From assembly GCF_963082655.1 (NCBI RefSeq), contig NC_081554.1:122463869-122527868 (forward strand): DNA of 64,000 nucleotides, in the 5' to 3' direction. Positions 46,719 to 62,096 of this stretch are shown piece by piece; the stretch's first letter is position 1, and every line of letters starts with the position of its first letter. The position numbers were made by a program, and so were the translations under genes. Origin of the DNA: Stomoxys calcitrans (lineage: Eukaryota; Arthropoda; Insecta; Diptera; Muscidae). A model generated the notes under the pieces. It searched no databases, was not told where the DNA came from, and was given only the letters and a program-made list of their open reading frames with translations.

Positions 46719-47399
46719 ATGTCTGACGCCGCCGTTGTTGAAGCCACCGCATCTCCAGTCGCCGCTGTTGAGAAAAAGGCACCTAAGAAAGCCGCTGCCA
46801 AGGCAAAGAAACCCTCTGCTGCCCCAAGCCATCCACCAACCCAACAAATGGTCGATGCTGCCATCAAAACATTGAAAGAACGTGGTGGTTCCTCATTGCC
46901 TGCCATCAAGAAATACTTGGCCAGCACATACAAAGTTGATGCTGTAAAATTGGCCCCATTCATCAAGAAGTACTTGAAGAGCGCTGTTGCTAGTGGAAAA
47001 TTGATCCAAACTAAAGGTAAGGGTGCCTCCGGTTCATTCAAATTGTCCCCATCTGCCTCGAAGGAACCTAAAGCAAAGAGCGCTGAAAAGAAGAAGAAGG
47101 TCCCAGCCGGTGATAAGAAAAAGAAGGCAGCAGCACCCAAAAAGGCAGCCGGTGAAAAGAAAGCCGCTGCAAAGAAGCCTTCCGCTGCTAAAAAGACCGC
47201 CGAGAAGAAGAAGACCGAAAAGGCCAAGGCTAAAACTGCCAAAAAGACAGGTACAGTTAAAGCTAAACCCGCAAAAACAGCCGCCAAAGCATCAGCCACT
47301 AAACCAAAGGCACCCAAGGCAAAAACCACCGCTGCCAAGCCCAAAAAGGCTGCCGCAGCAAAGAAGCCAGCTGCCAAGAAGACCGCCGCTAAGAAGTAA
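46719..47399 (+). CDS. His1: Linker histone H1, unit 4
   Basis: 226 residues, identical to unit 1. Confidence 0.97.
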   Translation: MSDAAVVEATASPVAAVEKKAPKKAAAKAKKPSAAPSHPPTQQMVDAAIKTLKERGGSSLPAIKKYLASTYKVDAVKLAPFIKKYLKSAVASGKLIQTKGKGASGSFKLSPSASKEPKAKSAEKKKKVPAGDKKKKAAAPKKAAGEKKAAAKKPSAAKKTAEKKKTEKAKAKTAKKTGTVKAKPAKTAAKASATKPKAPKAKTTAAKPKKAAAAKKPAAKKTAAKK

Positions 47400-47468
47400 T
47401 TTTTCCATGCAAAATTACTTATCATGTCAAAATGATTATTTTCGATATTCGAAAGCAGTATATCTAAC

Positions 47469-47484
47469 AGCCCTTTTCAGGGCT
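47469..47484 (+). terminator. H1 mRNA 3' hairpin, unit 4
   Basis: Same hairpin as at 3875-3890. Confidence 0.93.
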
Positions 47485-48252
47485 ACAAAAAAATTTTTAA
47501 AAAGAGACCAAATTTAACTCAAACAATTTTTTAATTACCTAATAAATACTATGTTAATTTTAAGGGAAAAGCTAATCACAGCCCTTTTCGTAGCTGTAAA
47601 ACATCTGTTGAAATCTTTTAATACCATTGTTACCTAATATGGGAATACATTACCCTTTAAGGAAATTTAAGTAATCACATGTTAAATGGGATTTTTTCCG
47701 CAACTGGATTAACTGTTTCACTTAGGGTCATAAACCAAAGCAATTACTAAGAATTATGAAAATCACTTAATGTTAAAGAAAATCTCATTTAGCATACCTA
47801 ACCAATAAGAGAGTGGCGTACAATATTCCCTTCAAAAATCGCACTTAGCATACCTATTTCATTCTTTACGAGCATACCTACCCATAGATCTCGCGTACAA
47901 ACGCATAAGTCCACATATACATCTCTACACCATTTCACGCTAACATACTAGTATACATCCCTAAAAAATTTAGTATCAACACACACGCTCACATATACTC
48001 GAACATCAATACAACGTTGCATACCGAGTGTTTGAGCATAAGAGCAATATGTGTTGATCATATTACTGTAGATGTAGATGGTGCTAAGCAAGGAGGGCAA
48101 TATTAGAGTATGGGTAGTATACATATTTTATTTTAAAAAAGTAATAAGGGCAATGTGAGGGTGAGTGGTAGATATATTTTTTCTTTAAATTTGTAAATAT
48201 AAATTAATTTTAGTTGAATAACGAATTAAGTCTCTTTTTTAATTTATTTTGT

Positions 48253-48268
48253 GGCCCTGAAAAGGGCC
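48253..48268 (-). terminator. H2B mRNA 3' hairpin, unit 4
   Basis: Same hairpin as at 4659-4674. Confidence 0.95.
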
Positions 48269-48314
48269 TTTGATGTTGTAGGGAAAATATTGTACGACGA
48301 AATAAGTATGCCAT

Positions 48315-48689
48315 TTACTTGGAGCTGGTGTACTTAGTAACGGCTTTGGTACCTTCACTGACAGCGTGCTTAGCCAACTCACCGGGCAATAATAGACGGA
48401 CGGCAGTTTGGATTTCCCGACTGGTGATGGTGGAACGCTTGTTGTAGTGAGCCAAACGGGAGGCTTCGGCGGCGATACGTTCAAAGATATCGTTGACGAA
48501 ACTGTTCATGATGCTCATGGCCTTTGAGGAGATACCAGTATCGGGATGGACTTGCTTCAACACTTTGTAAATGTAGATAGCATAACTCTCCTTACGCTTG
48601 GTGCGTCTCTTGGTCTTGTCACCCTTAGTGATGTTCTTTTGGGCTTTGCCGGCCTTCTTTGCTGCTTTACCACTGGCTTTTGGAGGCAT
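48315..48689 (-). CDS. His2B: Histone H2B, unit 4
   Basis: 124 residues, identical to unit 1, ATG at 48689. Confidence 0.98.
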   Translation of the reverse strand: MPPKASGKAAKKAGKAQKNITKGDKTKRRTKRKESYAIYIYKVLKQVHPDTGISSKAMSIMNSFVNDIFERIAAEASRLAHYNKRSTITSREIQTAVRLLLPGELAKHAVSEGTKAVTKYTSSK

Positions 48690-49332
<643 letters not shown>

Positions 49333-49394
49333 ATTATCTACGAGCATCAAAGAAAAAATGTAAATACAGGCCATCGTATAAATCAACAACAATC

Positions 49395-49410
49395 CGTCCT
49401 TTTCAGGACG
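49395..49410 (+). terminator. H2A mRNA 3' hairpin, unit 4
   Basis: Same hairpin as at 5801-5816. Confidence 0.95.
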
Positions 49411-50271
49411 ACAAAAATTTTTTTAAAAGAGAAAAAACTATATCAAACCTTATTTTATCAAGAAAATTTACTTAAAAAATAGTTTTAAATAATAAATAAA
49501 ATTTTAATTGTAGTTAAATTTAAAAAATATTTTTTGGTCGATTTTTTTTTTCAGTGGATTTGGTAATTTGCTAGCAATTTCGTTATTCGAAATTTCCTTA
49601 AACAATCCTGTTTTAGGCGTAAATACAAAAAAATCTGCCATCTATTGTTTATAGGTAAACATTTTCAAATATGTTTACATCTTATCGACTATTGCAGGTC
49701 TTTTAATATACATGTCATAATTATCAGTTATCAATTATCATGCATCAACATTTCGCCTATTTGCATACATTAACATAATAAGAATTTAGTTTTATCGACC
49801 CTACTCAAGATTATCGGCATTTAATAGGATCAATGTTACCATTAGGGTACTGTAAAAACTATTTATTTTACATTTGAATATCACATGGTAATCATTGTTC
49901 ATTTTCTGATGCTGAAAAAAATTGGCATATGTAATAACAAAACATCGAAACGAAGTATCTACGATCGTCCCTCTTCGTACATTTGTGACAAAGTTAGCAG
50001 CTCCAAGCAAAGGAAACATTTAATGGTAGTATATGCGTGCATTTTGGTATCTGTGTGTATGTATGCTTTTTAGTGTTGTATACCATCGTTTCATCGTATT
50101 GTTCTAATGGCGTCGGTTTTAGTTTCGTCATGTATGTATGTATATTATAGAAGCTACATTTTGGCCGACGGCAAATTGAAAAATGGTAATATTTATTTTC
50201 AAATAAATTTTATGTATTTTTTTTTAGTAAAAATTTATAACAAGATATATCTCTTTTTAAATATGTTTTGT

Positions 50272-50287
50272 GGTCCTGAAAAGGACC
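50272..50287 (-). terminator. H4 mRNA 3' hairpin, unit 5
   Basis: Same hairpin as at 429-444. Confidence 0.95.
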
Positions 50288-50344
50288 GATTGTTTTAGTT
50301 TTAAAGTTCTTAAAATTTTCTCCAAAATAGCGTCAAGATAATGT

Positions 50345-51393
<1,049 letters not shown>

Positions 51394-52967
51394 ATTATTG
51401 ACATTTTAAAAGCCAACTTTTTTTTACAAAAACAATCGGTCCTTTTCAGGACCACAATATTTTTATAAAAAAGAGAAAAAAATTTATTCAAAACTTACAC
51501 CTTTTTATTTTTATTAAAATAAATAAATATAGTCTTTTTTTGGGGATGGAAAAATACACTATTTATATTAAAAAAATTTTTTTCTTTTCTATGCGTTTTA
51601 CTTTTGGTAATATTGGGTTTCAAAACATGGAGCGAAATCAAAAACTTTTTTTTAAAAAAAAATTATTTAATTTACTTTTTATGTTAAACTGAAAATTTTT
51701 ATTTTCTATTAGCAACAGTATATTTGCTGTTATTCTTTTTGCAAAATTTGATTTTTCGTAGTAGCTACATAACAAGAATGAATGAAGATAAAAACAGGCA
51801 GGCCAATACATTCGAGAGAATTTTAACCTTAAATAGATAATTTAGATACATTGAATATAAGTTTTTTCTGTATTTTTTATTATTTTTAAACAAATGATAT
51901 TTTTTGCTATTCTAAAAACTGTTTTAAAAAGAATAAAATAGTATTTTAATATTTTAAATTATTAAAGGGAAATAGATTTCGTTCGGTATGCAACTGTTCT
52001 ACATTTGCTTGCTTAGACAAGGGCATTTTTGAATTTGTGTTTAATTTCCAAAAAAAAATTATATATTTTTTTAAATTTGTGATTGCAACAATACATTGTT
52101 TAGAATTTACATTTTTAAATTTTTTATTTAGTTTCAAGTCCACTTTATATAGAAAAAAATATTTTATAATAAATGCAATAGAGCTCACCGCACATTTTGC
52201 ATAGCCAACGACGTTGGTATAACATAGCATCGTAATATTTTAGACTTTTCGTAACAAACGTACACTTTTTACAAATTATGTAACATTTTAATAGAAATCT
52301 ATCATTTCTATAATATTTTATGATAAAATTTTCCTAAAACATTTTTACATTAGAGCTTTCAAATTAATTTGCAGAAAAACTTTTATTCATGGAAAATACG
52401 CCAATATGGTGAATTCAACTGTCATAGACTACATAATAAAATCGATTATTTCACTATGAAAATCATCCAAATTTTCACTTTTTTTTACACTTCTTTCAAG
52501 AAAACATATCAAGATTCCATACTAAATTTTTATAAAAACCAATTTTCAATAAAAATTGGAAAATTTTTATAATTTAGTTACAATTTTATCATAACATTTT
52601 TATAAACTTTCAACTCAAACCCTTATAACTCGGTAACGCTTAAAGATAATTAACTCGGATTTTCTTTAATGATTAGCTGGATATCTCTACTAGAAGAATT
52701 GTATAAAAAATAAAAAGAAATTGTTACTATCTCATCGTAAAATGAATAATTCTGTGAAAACTTTTGTAAAAATTTTTATTCGCTTCCACACAACGTTTCG
52801 CAAAATTTCGTAGTTGACTACTATGTACTTCTCATAATTTCGATGTACCCAGCCATCACTAGTCTAAAGGTTGAAACCATATTTTCAACCAATCAGCGTA
52901 CACCAGTAGTGAGTGTATATTTACAAAGTGTTAAAGTGTGTTTAAAAAGAAAAATATAAGTGAAATC
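51394..52967. other. H3-H1 spacer, unit 5
   Basis: Same content as 1551-3124. Confidence 0.8.
51438..51453 (+). terminator. H3 mRNA 3' hairpin, unit 5
   Basis: Same hairpin as at 1595-1610. Confidence 0.95.
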
Positions 52968-53648
52968 ATGTCTGACGCCGCCGTTGTTGAAGCCACCGCA
53001 TCTCCAGTCGCCGCTGTTGAGAAAAAGGCACCTAAGAAAGCCGCTGCCAAGGCAAAGAAACCCTCTGCTGCCCCAAGCCATCCACCAACCCAACAAATGG
53101 TCGATGCTGCCATCAAAACATTGAAAGAACGTGGTGGTTCCTCATTGCCTGCCATCAAGAAATACTTGGCCAGCACATACAAAGTTGATGCTGTAAAATT
53201 GGCCCCATTCATCAAGAAGTACTTGAAGAGCGCTGTTGCTAGTGGAAAATTGATCCAAACTAAAGGTAAGGGTGCCTCCGGTTCATTCAAATTGTCCCCA
53301 TCTGCCTCGAAGGAACCTAAAGCAAAGAGCGCTGAAAAGAAGAAGAAGGTCCCAGCCGGTGATAAGAAAAAGAAGGCAGCAGCACCCAAAAAGGCAGCCG
53401 GTGAAAAGAAAGCCGCTGCAAAGAAGCCTTCCGCTGCTAAAAAGACCGCCGAGAAGAAGAAGACCGAAAAGGCCAAGGCTAAAACTGCCAAAAAGACAGG
53501 TACAGTTAAAGCTAAACCCGCAAAAACAGCCGCCAAAGCATCAGCCACTAAACCAAAGGCACCCAAGGCAAAAACCACCGCTGCCAAGCCCAAAAAGGCT
53601 GCCGCAGCAAAGAAGCCAGCTGCCAAGAAGACCGCCGCTAAGAAGTAA
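52968..53648 (+). CDS. His1: Linker histone H1, unit 5
   Basis: 226 residues, identical to unit 1. Confidence 0.97.
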   Translation: MSDAAVVEATASPVAAVEKKAPKKAAAKAKKPSAAPSHPPTQQMVDAAIKTLKERGGSSLPAIKKYLASTYKVDAVKLAPFIKKYLKSAVASGKLIQTKGKGASGSFKLSPSASKEPKAKSAEKKKKVPAGDKKKKAAAPKKAAGEKKAAAKKPSAAKKTAEKKKTEKAKAKTAKKTGTVKAKPAKTAAKASATKPKAPKAKTTAAKPKKAAAAKKPAAKKTAAKK

Positions 53649-53717
53649 TTTTTCCATGCAAAATTACTTATCATGTCAAAATGATTATTTTCGATATTCG
53701 AAAGCAGTATATCTAAC

Positions 53718-53733
53718 AGCCCTTTTCAGGGCT
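53718..53733 (+). terminator. H1 mRNA 3' hairpin, unit 5
   Basis: Same hairpin as at 3875-3890. Confidence 0.93.
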
Positions 53734-54501
53734 ACAAAAAAATTTTTAAAAAGAGACCAAATTTAACTCAAACAATTTTTTAATTACCTAATAAATACTA
53801 TGTTAATTTTAAGGGAAAAGCTAATCACAGCCCTTTTCGTAGCTGTAAAACATCTGTTGAAATCTTTTAATACCATTGTTACCTAATATGGGAATACATT
53901 ACCCTTTAAGGAAATTTAAGTAATCACATGTTAAATGGGATTTTTTCCGCAACTGGATTAACTGTTTCACTTAGGGTCATAAACCAAAGCAATTACTAAG
54001 AATTATGAAAATCACTTAATGTTAAAGAAAATCTCATTTAGCATACCTAACCAATAAGAGAGTGGCGTACAATATTCCCTTCAAAAATCGCACTTAGCAT
54101 ACCTATTTCATTCTTTACGAGCATACCTACCCATAGATCTCGCGTACAAACGCATAAGTCCACATATACATCTCTACACCATTTCACGCTAACATACTAG
54201 TATACATCCCTAAAAAATTTAGTATCAACACACACGCTCACATATACTCGAACATCAATACAACGTTGCATACCGAGTGTTTGAGCATAAGAGCAATATG
54301 TGTTGATCATATTACTGTAGATGTAGATGGTGCTAAGCAAGGAGGGCAATATTAGAGTATGGGTAGTATACATATTTTATTTTAAAAAAGTAATAAGGGC
54401 AATGTGAGGGTGAGTGGTAGATATATTTTTTCTTTAAATTTGTAAATATAAATTAATTTTAGTTGAATAACGAATTAAGTCTCTTTTTTAATTTATTTTG
54501 T

Positions 54502-54517
54502 GGCCCTGAAAAGGGCC
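54502..54517 (-). terminator. H2B mRNA 3' hairpin, unit 5
   Basis: Same hairpin as at 4659-4674. Confidence 0.95.
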
Positions 54518-54563
54518 TTTGATGTTGTAGGGAAAATATTGTACGACGAAATAAGTATGCCAT

Positions 54564-54938
54564 TTACTTGGAGCTGGTGTACTTAGTAACGGCTTTGGTA
54601 CCTTCACTGACAGCGTGCTTAGCCAACTCACCGGGCAATAATAGACGGACGGCAGTTTGGATTTCCCGACTGGTGATGGTGGAACGCTTGTTGTAGTGAG
54701 CCAAACGGGAGGCTTCGGCGGCGATACGTTCAAAGATATCGTTGACGAAACTGTTCATGATGCTCATGGCCTTTGAGGAGATACCAGTATCGGGATGGAC
54801 TTGCTTCAACACTTTGTAAATGTAGATAGCATAACTCTCCTTACGCTTGGTGCGTCTCTTGGTCTTGTCACCCTTAGTGATGTTCTTTTGGGCTTTGCCG
54901 GCCTTCTTTGCTGCTTTACCACTGGCTTTTGGAGGCAT
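54564..54938 (-). CDS. His2B: Histone H2B, unit 5
   Basis: 124 residues, identical to unit 1, ATG at 54938. Its own promoter is still adjacent, but its divergent partner is now element G. Confidence 0.98.
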   Translation of the reverse strand: MPPKASGKAAKKAGKAQKNITKGDKTKRRTKRKESYAIYIYKVLKQVHPDTGISSKAMSIMNSFVNDIFERIAAEASRLAHYNKRSTITSREIQTAVRLLLPGELAKHAVSEGTKAVTKYTSSK

Positions 54939-55157
54939 TTTCACTTGGTTTTTTTTTTTAAGTCACACAAACACTTTTAACACTGTTCACGATTTTGTGT
55001 GTTTGATGGCTTACTCGGAATATTTAAACCATTTCATGCACAAGATATTCAGGTAGACGAAAACAGTCGCTATGTTTACGAAAACAACCCTCTAAATTTA
55101 GCTACACAATGGATCCGAAAGTATAAATACTGCAGTTCATGCTGCGAACTAATATCA
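54939..55157. promoter_or_regulatory. H2B promoter and H2A TATA box, unit 5 (facing element G)
   Basis: H2A TATAAATA at 55122-55129 is now followed by element G, 35 bp from the TATA start to the last target base. Three substitutions (55097, 55108, 55109) and one extra T distinguish this stretch from all other units. An intact CATGCTGCGA remains at 55138-55147. Confidence 0.75.
55142..55157. repeat. 16 bp target duplication of element G, left copy
   Basis: CTGCGAACTAATATCA, repeated at 58021-58036. It begins at the CATG^CTGCGA cut and ends on the predicted first transcribed A of H2A. Confidence 0.9.
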
Positions 55158-57580
55158 CCGACGAACCGACCAGACCGAATGGCTCGGGTGGGTCGCACAT
55201 TGATTTATTTCTTTGGACCCCCGGCATACCTCCGAGGGATGGAACTCCTCTGATGACACATGACTTTGAATCGGACCATAGGGCGGTCCGTTTTCCCATT
55301 GTCTTGATTGATCTGCAACCGCGTGAGCCCACGACTTTTTTCAATTTCCCAAAGATGAATGTCCGCCGCTTCAGGCGACTTTTAGGAGATCGTCTACCGG
55401 CCATTTCTCTTCCGACTGACTCGAATGTGACCCGCGAAATGATTGATGTTTGCATAGAAGACCTTTCCTCTGCTTTTGGCGAGTCTATTGCGGGCTCCAC
55501 ACCGAGGGTTACCCCCCGGTCCGCTTCCCTTGGCCCGTTGCCGTCGCATATATTACGATTTATCCAGGAGCGTAAACGTCTGCGTAGAGTGTTGCATAGG
55601 TCTGGGGATCCCGGACGCCATCTCATTCTCCGTGCGGATATCCGAAACCTGGGCAGGATTATTGAGGGTGCCATATACAACTACGGGAAGGACCGTATGA
55701 AGGAACGATTGGAGCGGATACGGGTCAACTCCTGGACGTACGGAAAGGTGAAGTCCGCTGCGGGTCTTGCCGCTAGGGAGCGCATAGAGGGGATTCGTTC
55801 GTCGAATGGATCGATCATCTTCGATGATAGGGGTAAGGCGGAATGTCTCGCTGAGACCCTGGATGGTGTGCAGGATGCGATGGACTCGGTTGACACCTCA
55901 CTCAGATCCATGGTGGATAGTGCTGTGGCTGATGTGGATGATGGGACGCCGCTGGTGACTTTTTCTAGGGTATTTATGGCTGATGGTTCTACGATTTCAG
56001 ATAGGTCGGAGTGGAGTAGGGGGGGCTTTGTCTCTTCGGTCCAGGTGCGCGAGATGTTGGTCACCAGACCTTCGAAAAGATCTAGTGGGATTGACGGAGT
56101 TCCGGACATTGTATTGAAGAGGACAGATGAATTGGTTCATACCTTTCTCGCTGTCCTCTTCAATCATTGTCTGAATCTTGGTTACTTCCCGGGAGCTTGG
56201 AAGAAGGCCATGGTGGTCCCGATTAGGAAACCCGGCGCCGATCCACTCTCTGCTACGGGTTATCGACCTATCTCTTTACTCTCGTCTTTTGGCAAGCTAC
56301 TTGAGGCGTTTCTTCTCTCCAGGATTAAGGATGTACTTGAGGACAGGAGGATTCTGCGCGATTGCCAGTTCGGCTTTCGGTCTGGCCTTGGGACCTCGCA
56401 CGCACTTGTAGCCCTCACCGACTTTGTTGTTGGGGGCTTCGAGAAGAGGTGGGGTTCCATTGCGATCAGTTTGGATTTTTCCAAGGCGTTCGACACGGTC
56501 TGGCACAACGGCCTTCTTTATAAGCTCCAGTCCTTTGGCTTTGATCATCAGACATGTAGGATGATAGCAAGCTTCCTTCGGGGGCGCGTATATAGGGTTA
56601 AAGTCGGCGAAGAGATGTCTGTGCAGCGCCACGTTTCAGCAGGGGTGCCGCAAGGTTCTCTGCTGGGACCGGTGTTGTACAACATCTTCGTTTGCGACAT
56701 TCCTGCACCCCCTGAAAGGTGCTTGCTTTTGACCTACGCGGATGACGTATTGGTGGTGAGTTCTGGTCCAAGGGCCAGCACGGTCACCGGACGGCTCAAT
56801 GCGTACCTTGCGTCTCTGCATGGCTATTTCAAAGACTGGGGCCTGAGGCTCAATGTTGATAAGTGTGTGGCAGTCGTGTTTAGCGGCAAGTCCAAACGGA
56901 TTGTCTATCCGAATTTCAGACGCTATGTCCCTGTGCTTCGTATAGGTGGCCGGATTATTCGTGTGCAGGATTCTATGAGGTACTTGGGCGTTGTTTTTCA
57001 CGGTCGATTCGACTTCTGTAGACATGTTGATTTCGTGCTCTGTAAGGCCAAGTCTGTTTACTTTGGCTACTGCAGACTCCTCGGCATGAGGGGTGGTCTT
57101 CCTCCTGATGTAAGGGTTCTGATTTACCGACAGGTAATCAGGCCCATACTTACATACGCCTTTTCCGCCTGGTGTGGTATTTCGTCACACCAGATGGAAA
57201 GACTACGTGTATGGGAAAGGAGGATCATTAGGACATGCCTTGGGATGAGGAGACGCGTTGTGGTGGATGGTTCTGTCAGGAGTACACCGTGCAGGCAGAT
57301 ATATGGGGCTGTTGATTTCCCTAGGATTGACGTGTTTATGGTTAGGAGCGCCCTCAGATACTTTGAAAATTCTCGAGCTTCTAGTAACTTGATTGTTCAA
57401 GCTTCTCTTGACCATCCTCCGGACACTTCATCCGAGGTCACTATGAGGCATTTACGCCCGTCAGCCCTTGCCAACTTGAATGATGAAGGGATGCTGTTCT
57501 CTGATGACGTCCTGATATTTTACCATAGGAGAAGTGACTCCTTTAATGTTTTAAATGCAGTATATGACGCTGCGCAATGA
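55158..57580 (+). CDS. Element G ORF2, N-terminally truncated (partial endonuclease, complete reverse transcriptase)
   Basis: About 807 codons, no stop or frameshift. It starts inside the endonuclease at DEPTRPNGSGGSHIDLFL, equivalent to residue 175 of element A ORF2, and keeps FESDHR. The reverse transcriptase is complete: KKAMVVPIRKPG, GYRPISLLSS, CQFGFRSG, LDFSKAFDTVWH, AGVPQGSLLGP and YADD at 56735-56746. The C-terminus LIFYHRR and AVYDAAQ aligns with element A. With the endonuclease Glu and Asn missing it cannot nick DNA. The frame happens to run into an upstream ATG at 55139 in the flanking target, but that ATG lies before the predicted start of transcription. Confidence 0.92.
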
Positions 57581-58020
57581 TGTTCTCGCGGAAGGGGTGC
57601 CCCGGAGTCGAGTCGATGTAAATAGTGTACATAGTCTTTAGTTTAGATATCGTTTAGTTTTTAATTTCTTGTATATATTATTTAGGTTTATATTTATGTA
57701 TTTTTTAGTTTAAGTTACCTTTTTAAGTTTAAATTTTAAGTTTTGAGAGAATTGCCCTTTTTAAGTTTGTGCTGAATTTTCGGGTGACATGATCTAATCT
57801 TTTTTTTTTTTTCTTATGTATTTTAAATGAAGAGTGTGATGTATATTGCTACTCCTGTTGTATTCAACTGAATTTGGAAGACCCTGATATATTTTTTGCT
57901 GGGTAATATTGTATACGGAATCTTTATTTTCTAAGGTTGTTTTGTAAATTAAATTTAAGAATTTCATCAATAAAAAATGGCCTTTTGCAAAAACAAAAAA
58001 AAAAAAACAAAACAAACAAA
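57581..58020 (+). other. 3' UTR and A-rich tail of element G
   Basis: AT-rich, with AATAAA at 57969-57974, then a tail of A runs broken by single C residues ending in AAACAAACAAA at 58020. No gene. Confidence 0.8.
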
Positions 58021-58036
58021 CTGCGAACTAATATCA
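58021..58036. repeat. 16 bp target duplication of element G, right copy
   Basis: Restores the H2A start region (CTAATATCATTTG) directly upstream of H2A, without its TATA box. Confidence 0.9.
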
Positions 58037-58080
58037 TTTGTGTTTCAGTGCTAAGTGAAGTGAATTAAAAAAAAAAATAA

Positions 58081-58461
<381 letters not shown>

Positions 58462-58523
58462 ATTATCTACGAGCATCAAAGAAAAAATGTAAATACAGGC
58501 CATCGTATAAATCAACAACAATC

Positions 58524-58539
58524 CGTCCTTTTCAGGACG
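58524..58539 (+). terminator. H2A mRNA 3' hairpin, unit 5
   Basis: Same hairpin as at 5801-5816. Confidence 0.95.
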
Positions 58540-59400
58540 ACAAAAATTTTTTTAAAAGAGAAAAAACTATATCAAACCTTATTTTATCAAGAAAATTTAC
58601 TTAAAAAATAGTTTTAAATAATAAATAAAATTTTAATTGTAGTTAAATTTAAAAAATATTTTTTGGTCGATTTTTTTTTTCAGTGGATTTGGTAATTTGC
58701 TAGCAATTTCGTTATTCGAAATTTCCTTAAACAATCCTGTTTTAGGCGTAAATACAAAAAAATCTGCCATCTATTGTTTATAGGTAAACATTTTCAAATA
58801 TGTTTACATCTTATCGACTATTGCAGGTCTTTTAATATACATGTCATAATTATCAGTTATCAATTATCATGCATCAACATTTCGCCTATTTGCATACATT
58901 AACATAATAAGAATTTAGTTTTATCGACCCTACTCAAGATTATCGGCATTTAATAGGATCAATGTTACCATTAGGGTACTGTAAAAACTATTTATTTTAC
59001 ATTTGAATATCACATGGTAATCATTGTTCATTTTCTGATGCTGAAAAAAATTGGCATATGTAATAACAAAACATCGAAACGAAGTATCTACGATCGTCCC
59101 TCTTCGTACATTTGTGACAAAGTTAGCAGCTCCAAGCAAAGGAAACATTTAATGGTAGTATATGCGTGCATTTTGGTATCTGTGTGTATGTATGCTTTTT
59201 AGTGTTGTATACCATCGTTTCATCGTATTGTTCTAATGGCGTCGGTTTTAGTTTCGTCATGTATGTATGTATATTATAGAAGCTACATTTTGGCCGACGG
59301 CAAATTGAAAAATGGTAATATTTATTTTCAAATAAATTTTATGTATTTTTTTTTAGTAAAAATTTATAACAAGATATATCTCTTTTTAAATATGTTTTGT

Positions 59401-59416
59401 GGTCCTGAAAAGGACC
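59401..59416 (-). terminator. H4 mRNA 3' hairpin, unit 6
   Basis: Same hairpin as at 429-444. Confidence 0.95.
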
Positions 59417-59473
59417 GATTGTTTTAGTTTTAAAGTTCTTAAAATTTTCTCCAAAATAGCGTCAAGATAATGT

Positions 59474-60522
<1,049 letters not shown>

Positions 60523-62096
60523 ATTATTGACATTTTAAAAGCCAACTTTTTTTTACAAAAACAATCGGTCCTTTTCAGGACCACAATATTTTTATAAAAA
60601 AGAGAAAAAAATTTATTCAAAACTTACACCTTTTTATTTTTATTAAAATAAATAAATATAGTCTTTTTTTGGGGATGGAAAAATACACTATTTATATTAA
60701 AAAAATTTTTTTCTTTTCTATGCGTTTTACTTTTGGTAATATTGGGTTTCAAAACATGGAGCGAAATCAAAAACTTTTTTTTAAAAAAAAATTATTTAAT
60801 TTACTTTTTATGTTAAACTGAAAATTTTTATTTTCTATTAGCAACAGTATATTTGCTGTTATTCTTTTTGCAAAATTTGATTTTTCGTAGTAGCTACATA
60901 ACAAGAATGAATGAAGATAAAAACAGGCAGGCCAATACATTCGAGAGAATTTTAACCTTAAATAGATAATTTAGATACATTGAATATAAGTTTTTTCTGT
61001 ATTTTTTATTATTTTTAAACAAATGATATTTTTTGCTATTCTAAAAACTGTTTTAAAAAGAATAAAATAGTATTTTAATATTTTAAATTATTAAAGGGAA
61101 ATAGATTTCGTTCGGTATGCAACTGTTCTACATTTGCTTGCTTAGACAAGGGCATTTTTGAATTTGTGTTTAATTTCCAAAAAAAAATTATATATTTTTT
61201 TAAATTTGTGATTGCAACAATACATTGTTTAGAATTTACATTTTTAAATTTTTTATTTAGTTTCAAGTCCACTTTATATAGAAAAAAATATTTTATAATA
61301 AATGCAATAGAGCTCACCGCACATTTTGCATAGCCAACGACGTTGGTATAACATAGCATCGTAATATTTTAGACTTTTCGTAACAAACGTACACTTTTTA
61401 CAAATTATGTAACATTTTAATAGAAATCTATCATTTCTATAATATTTTATGATAAAATTTTCCTAAAACATTTTTACATTAGAGCTTTCAAATTAATTTG
61501 CAGAAAAACTTTTATTCATGGAAAATACGCCAATATGGTGAATTCAACTGTCATAGACTACATAATAAAATCGATTATTTCACTATGAAAATCATCCAAA
61601 TTTTCACTTTTTTTTACACTTCTTTCAAGAAAACATATCAAGATTCCATACTAAATTTTTATAAAAACCAATTTTCAATAAAAATTGGAAAATTTTTATA
61701 ATTTAGTTACAATTTTATCATAACATTTTTATAAACTTTCAACTCAAACCCTTATAACTCGGTAACGCTTAAAGATAATTAACTCGGATTTTCTTTAATG
61801 ATTAGCTGGATATCTCTACTAGAAGAATTGTATAAAAAATAAAAAGAAATTGTTACTATCTCATCGTAAAATGAATAATTCTGTGAAAACTTTTGTAAAA
61901 ATTTTTATTCGCTTCCACACAACGTTTCGCAAAATTTCGTAGTTGACTACTATGTACTTCTCATAATTTCGATGTACCCAGCCATCACTAGTCTAAAGGT
62001 TGAAACCATATTTTCAACCAATCAGCGTACACCAGTAGTGAGTGTATATTTACAAAGTGTTAAAGTGTGTTTAAAAAGAAAAATATAAGTGAAATC
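60523..62096. other. H3-H1 spacer, unit 6
   Basis: Same content as 1551-3124. Confidence 0.8.
60567..60582 (+). terminator. H3 mRNA 3' hairpin, unit 6
   Basis: Same hairpin as at 1595-1610. Confidence 0.95.

Larger units (their letters stand above)
47400..48314. other. H1-H2B spacer, unit 4
   Basis: Same content as 3806-4720; degenerate hairpin at 47580-47595. Confidence 0.8.
49333..50344. other. H2A-H4 spacer, units 4/5
   Basis: Same content as 5739-6750; unit boundary at 49843/49844. Confidence 0.8.
53649..54563. other. H1-H2B spacer, unit 5
   Basis: Same content as 3806-4720; degenerate hairpin at 53829-53844. Confidence 0.8.
55158..58020 (+). mobile_element. Element G: 5'-truncated family 4 non-LTR retrotransposon
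   Basis: A 2863 bp element on the plus strand, in the direction of H2A. It lacks ORF1 and the first 170 or so codons of ORF2 but has the rest of ORF2, a 3' UTR of about 440 bp and an A-rich tail (57987-58020). 5' truncation is typical of incomplete reverse transcription. The protein is related to but distinct from families 1 and 2, so it is a fourth family. Confidence 0.94.
58462..59473. other. H2A-H4 spacer, units 5/6
   Basis: Same content as 5739-6750; unit boundary at 58972/58973. Confidence 0.8.

Noticed and set aside
55139..57580. 813-codon frame starting at the ATG of the H2A-promoter target and running into element G
   Set aside because: The ATG lies upstream of the predicted start of transcription, and the join is a chance in-frame fusion of target and truncated ORF2.
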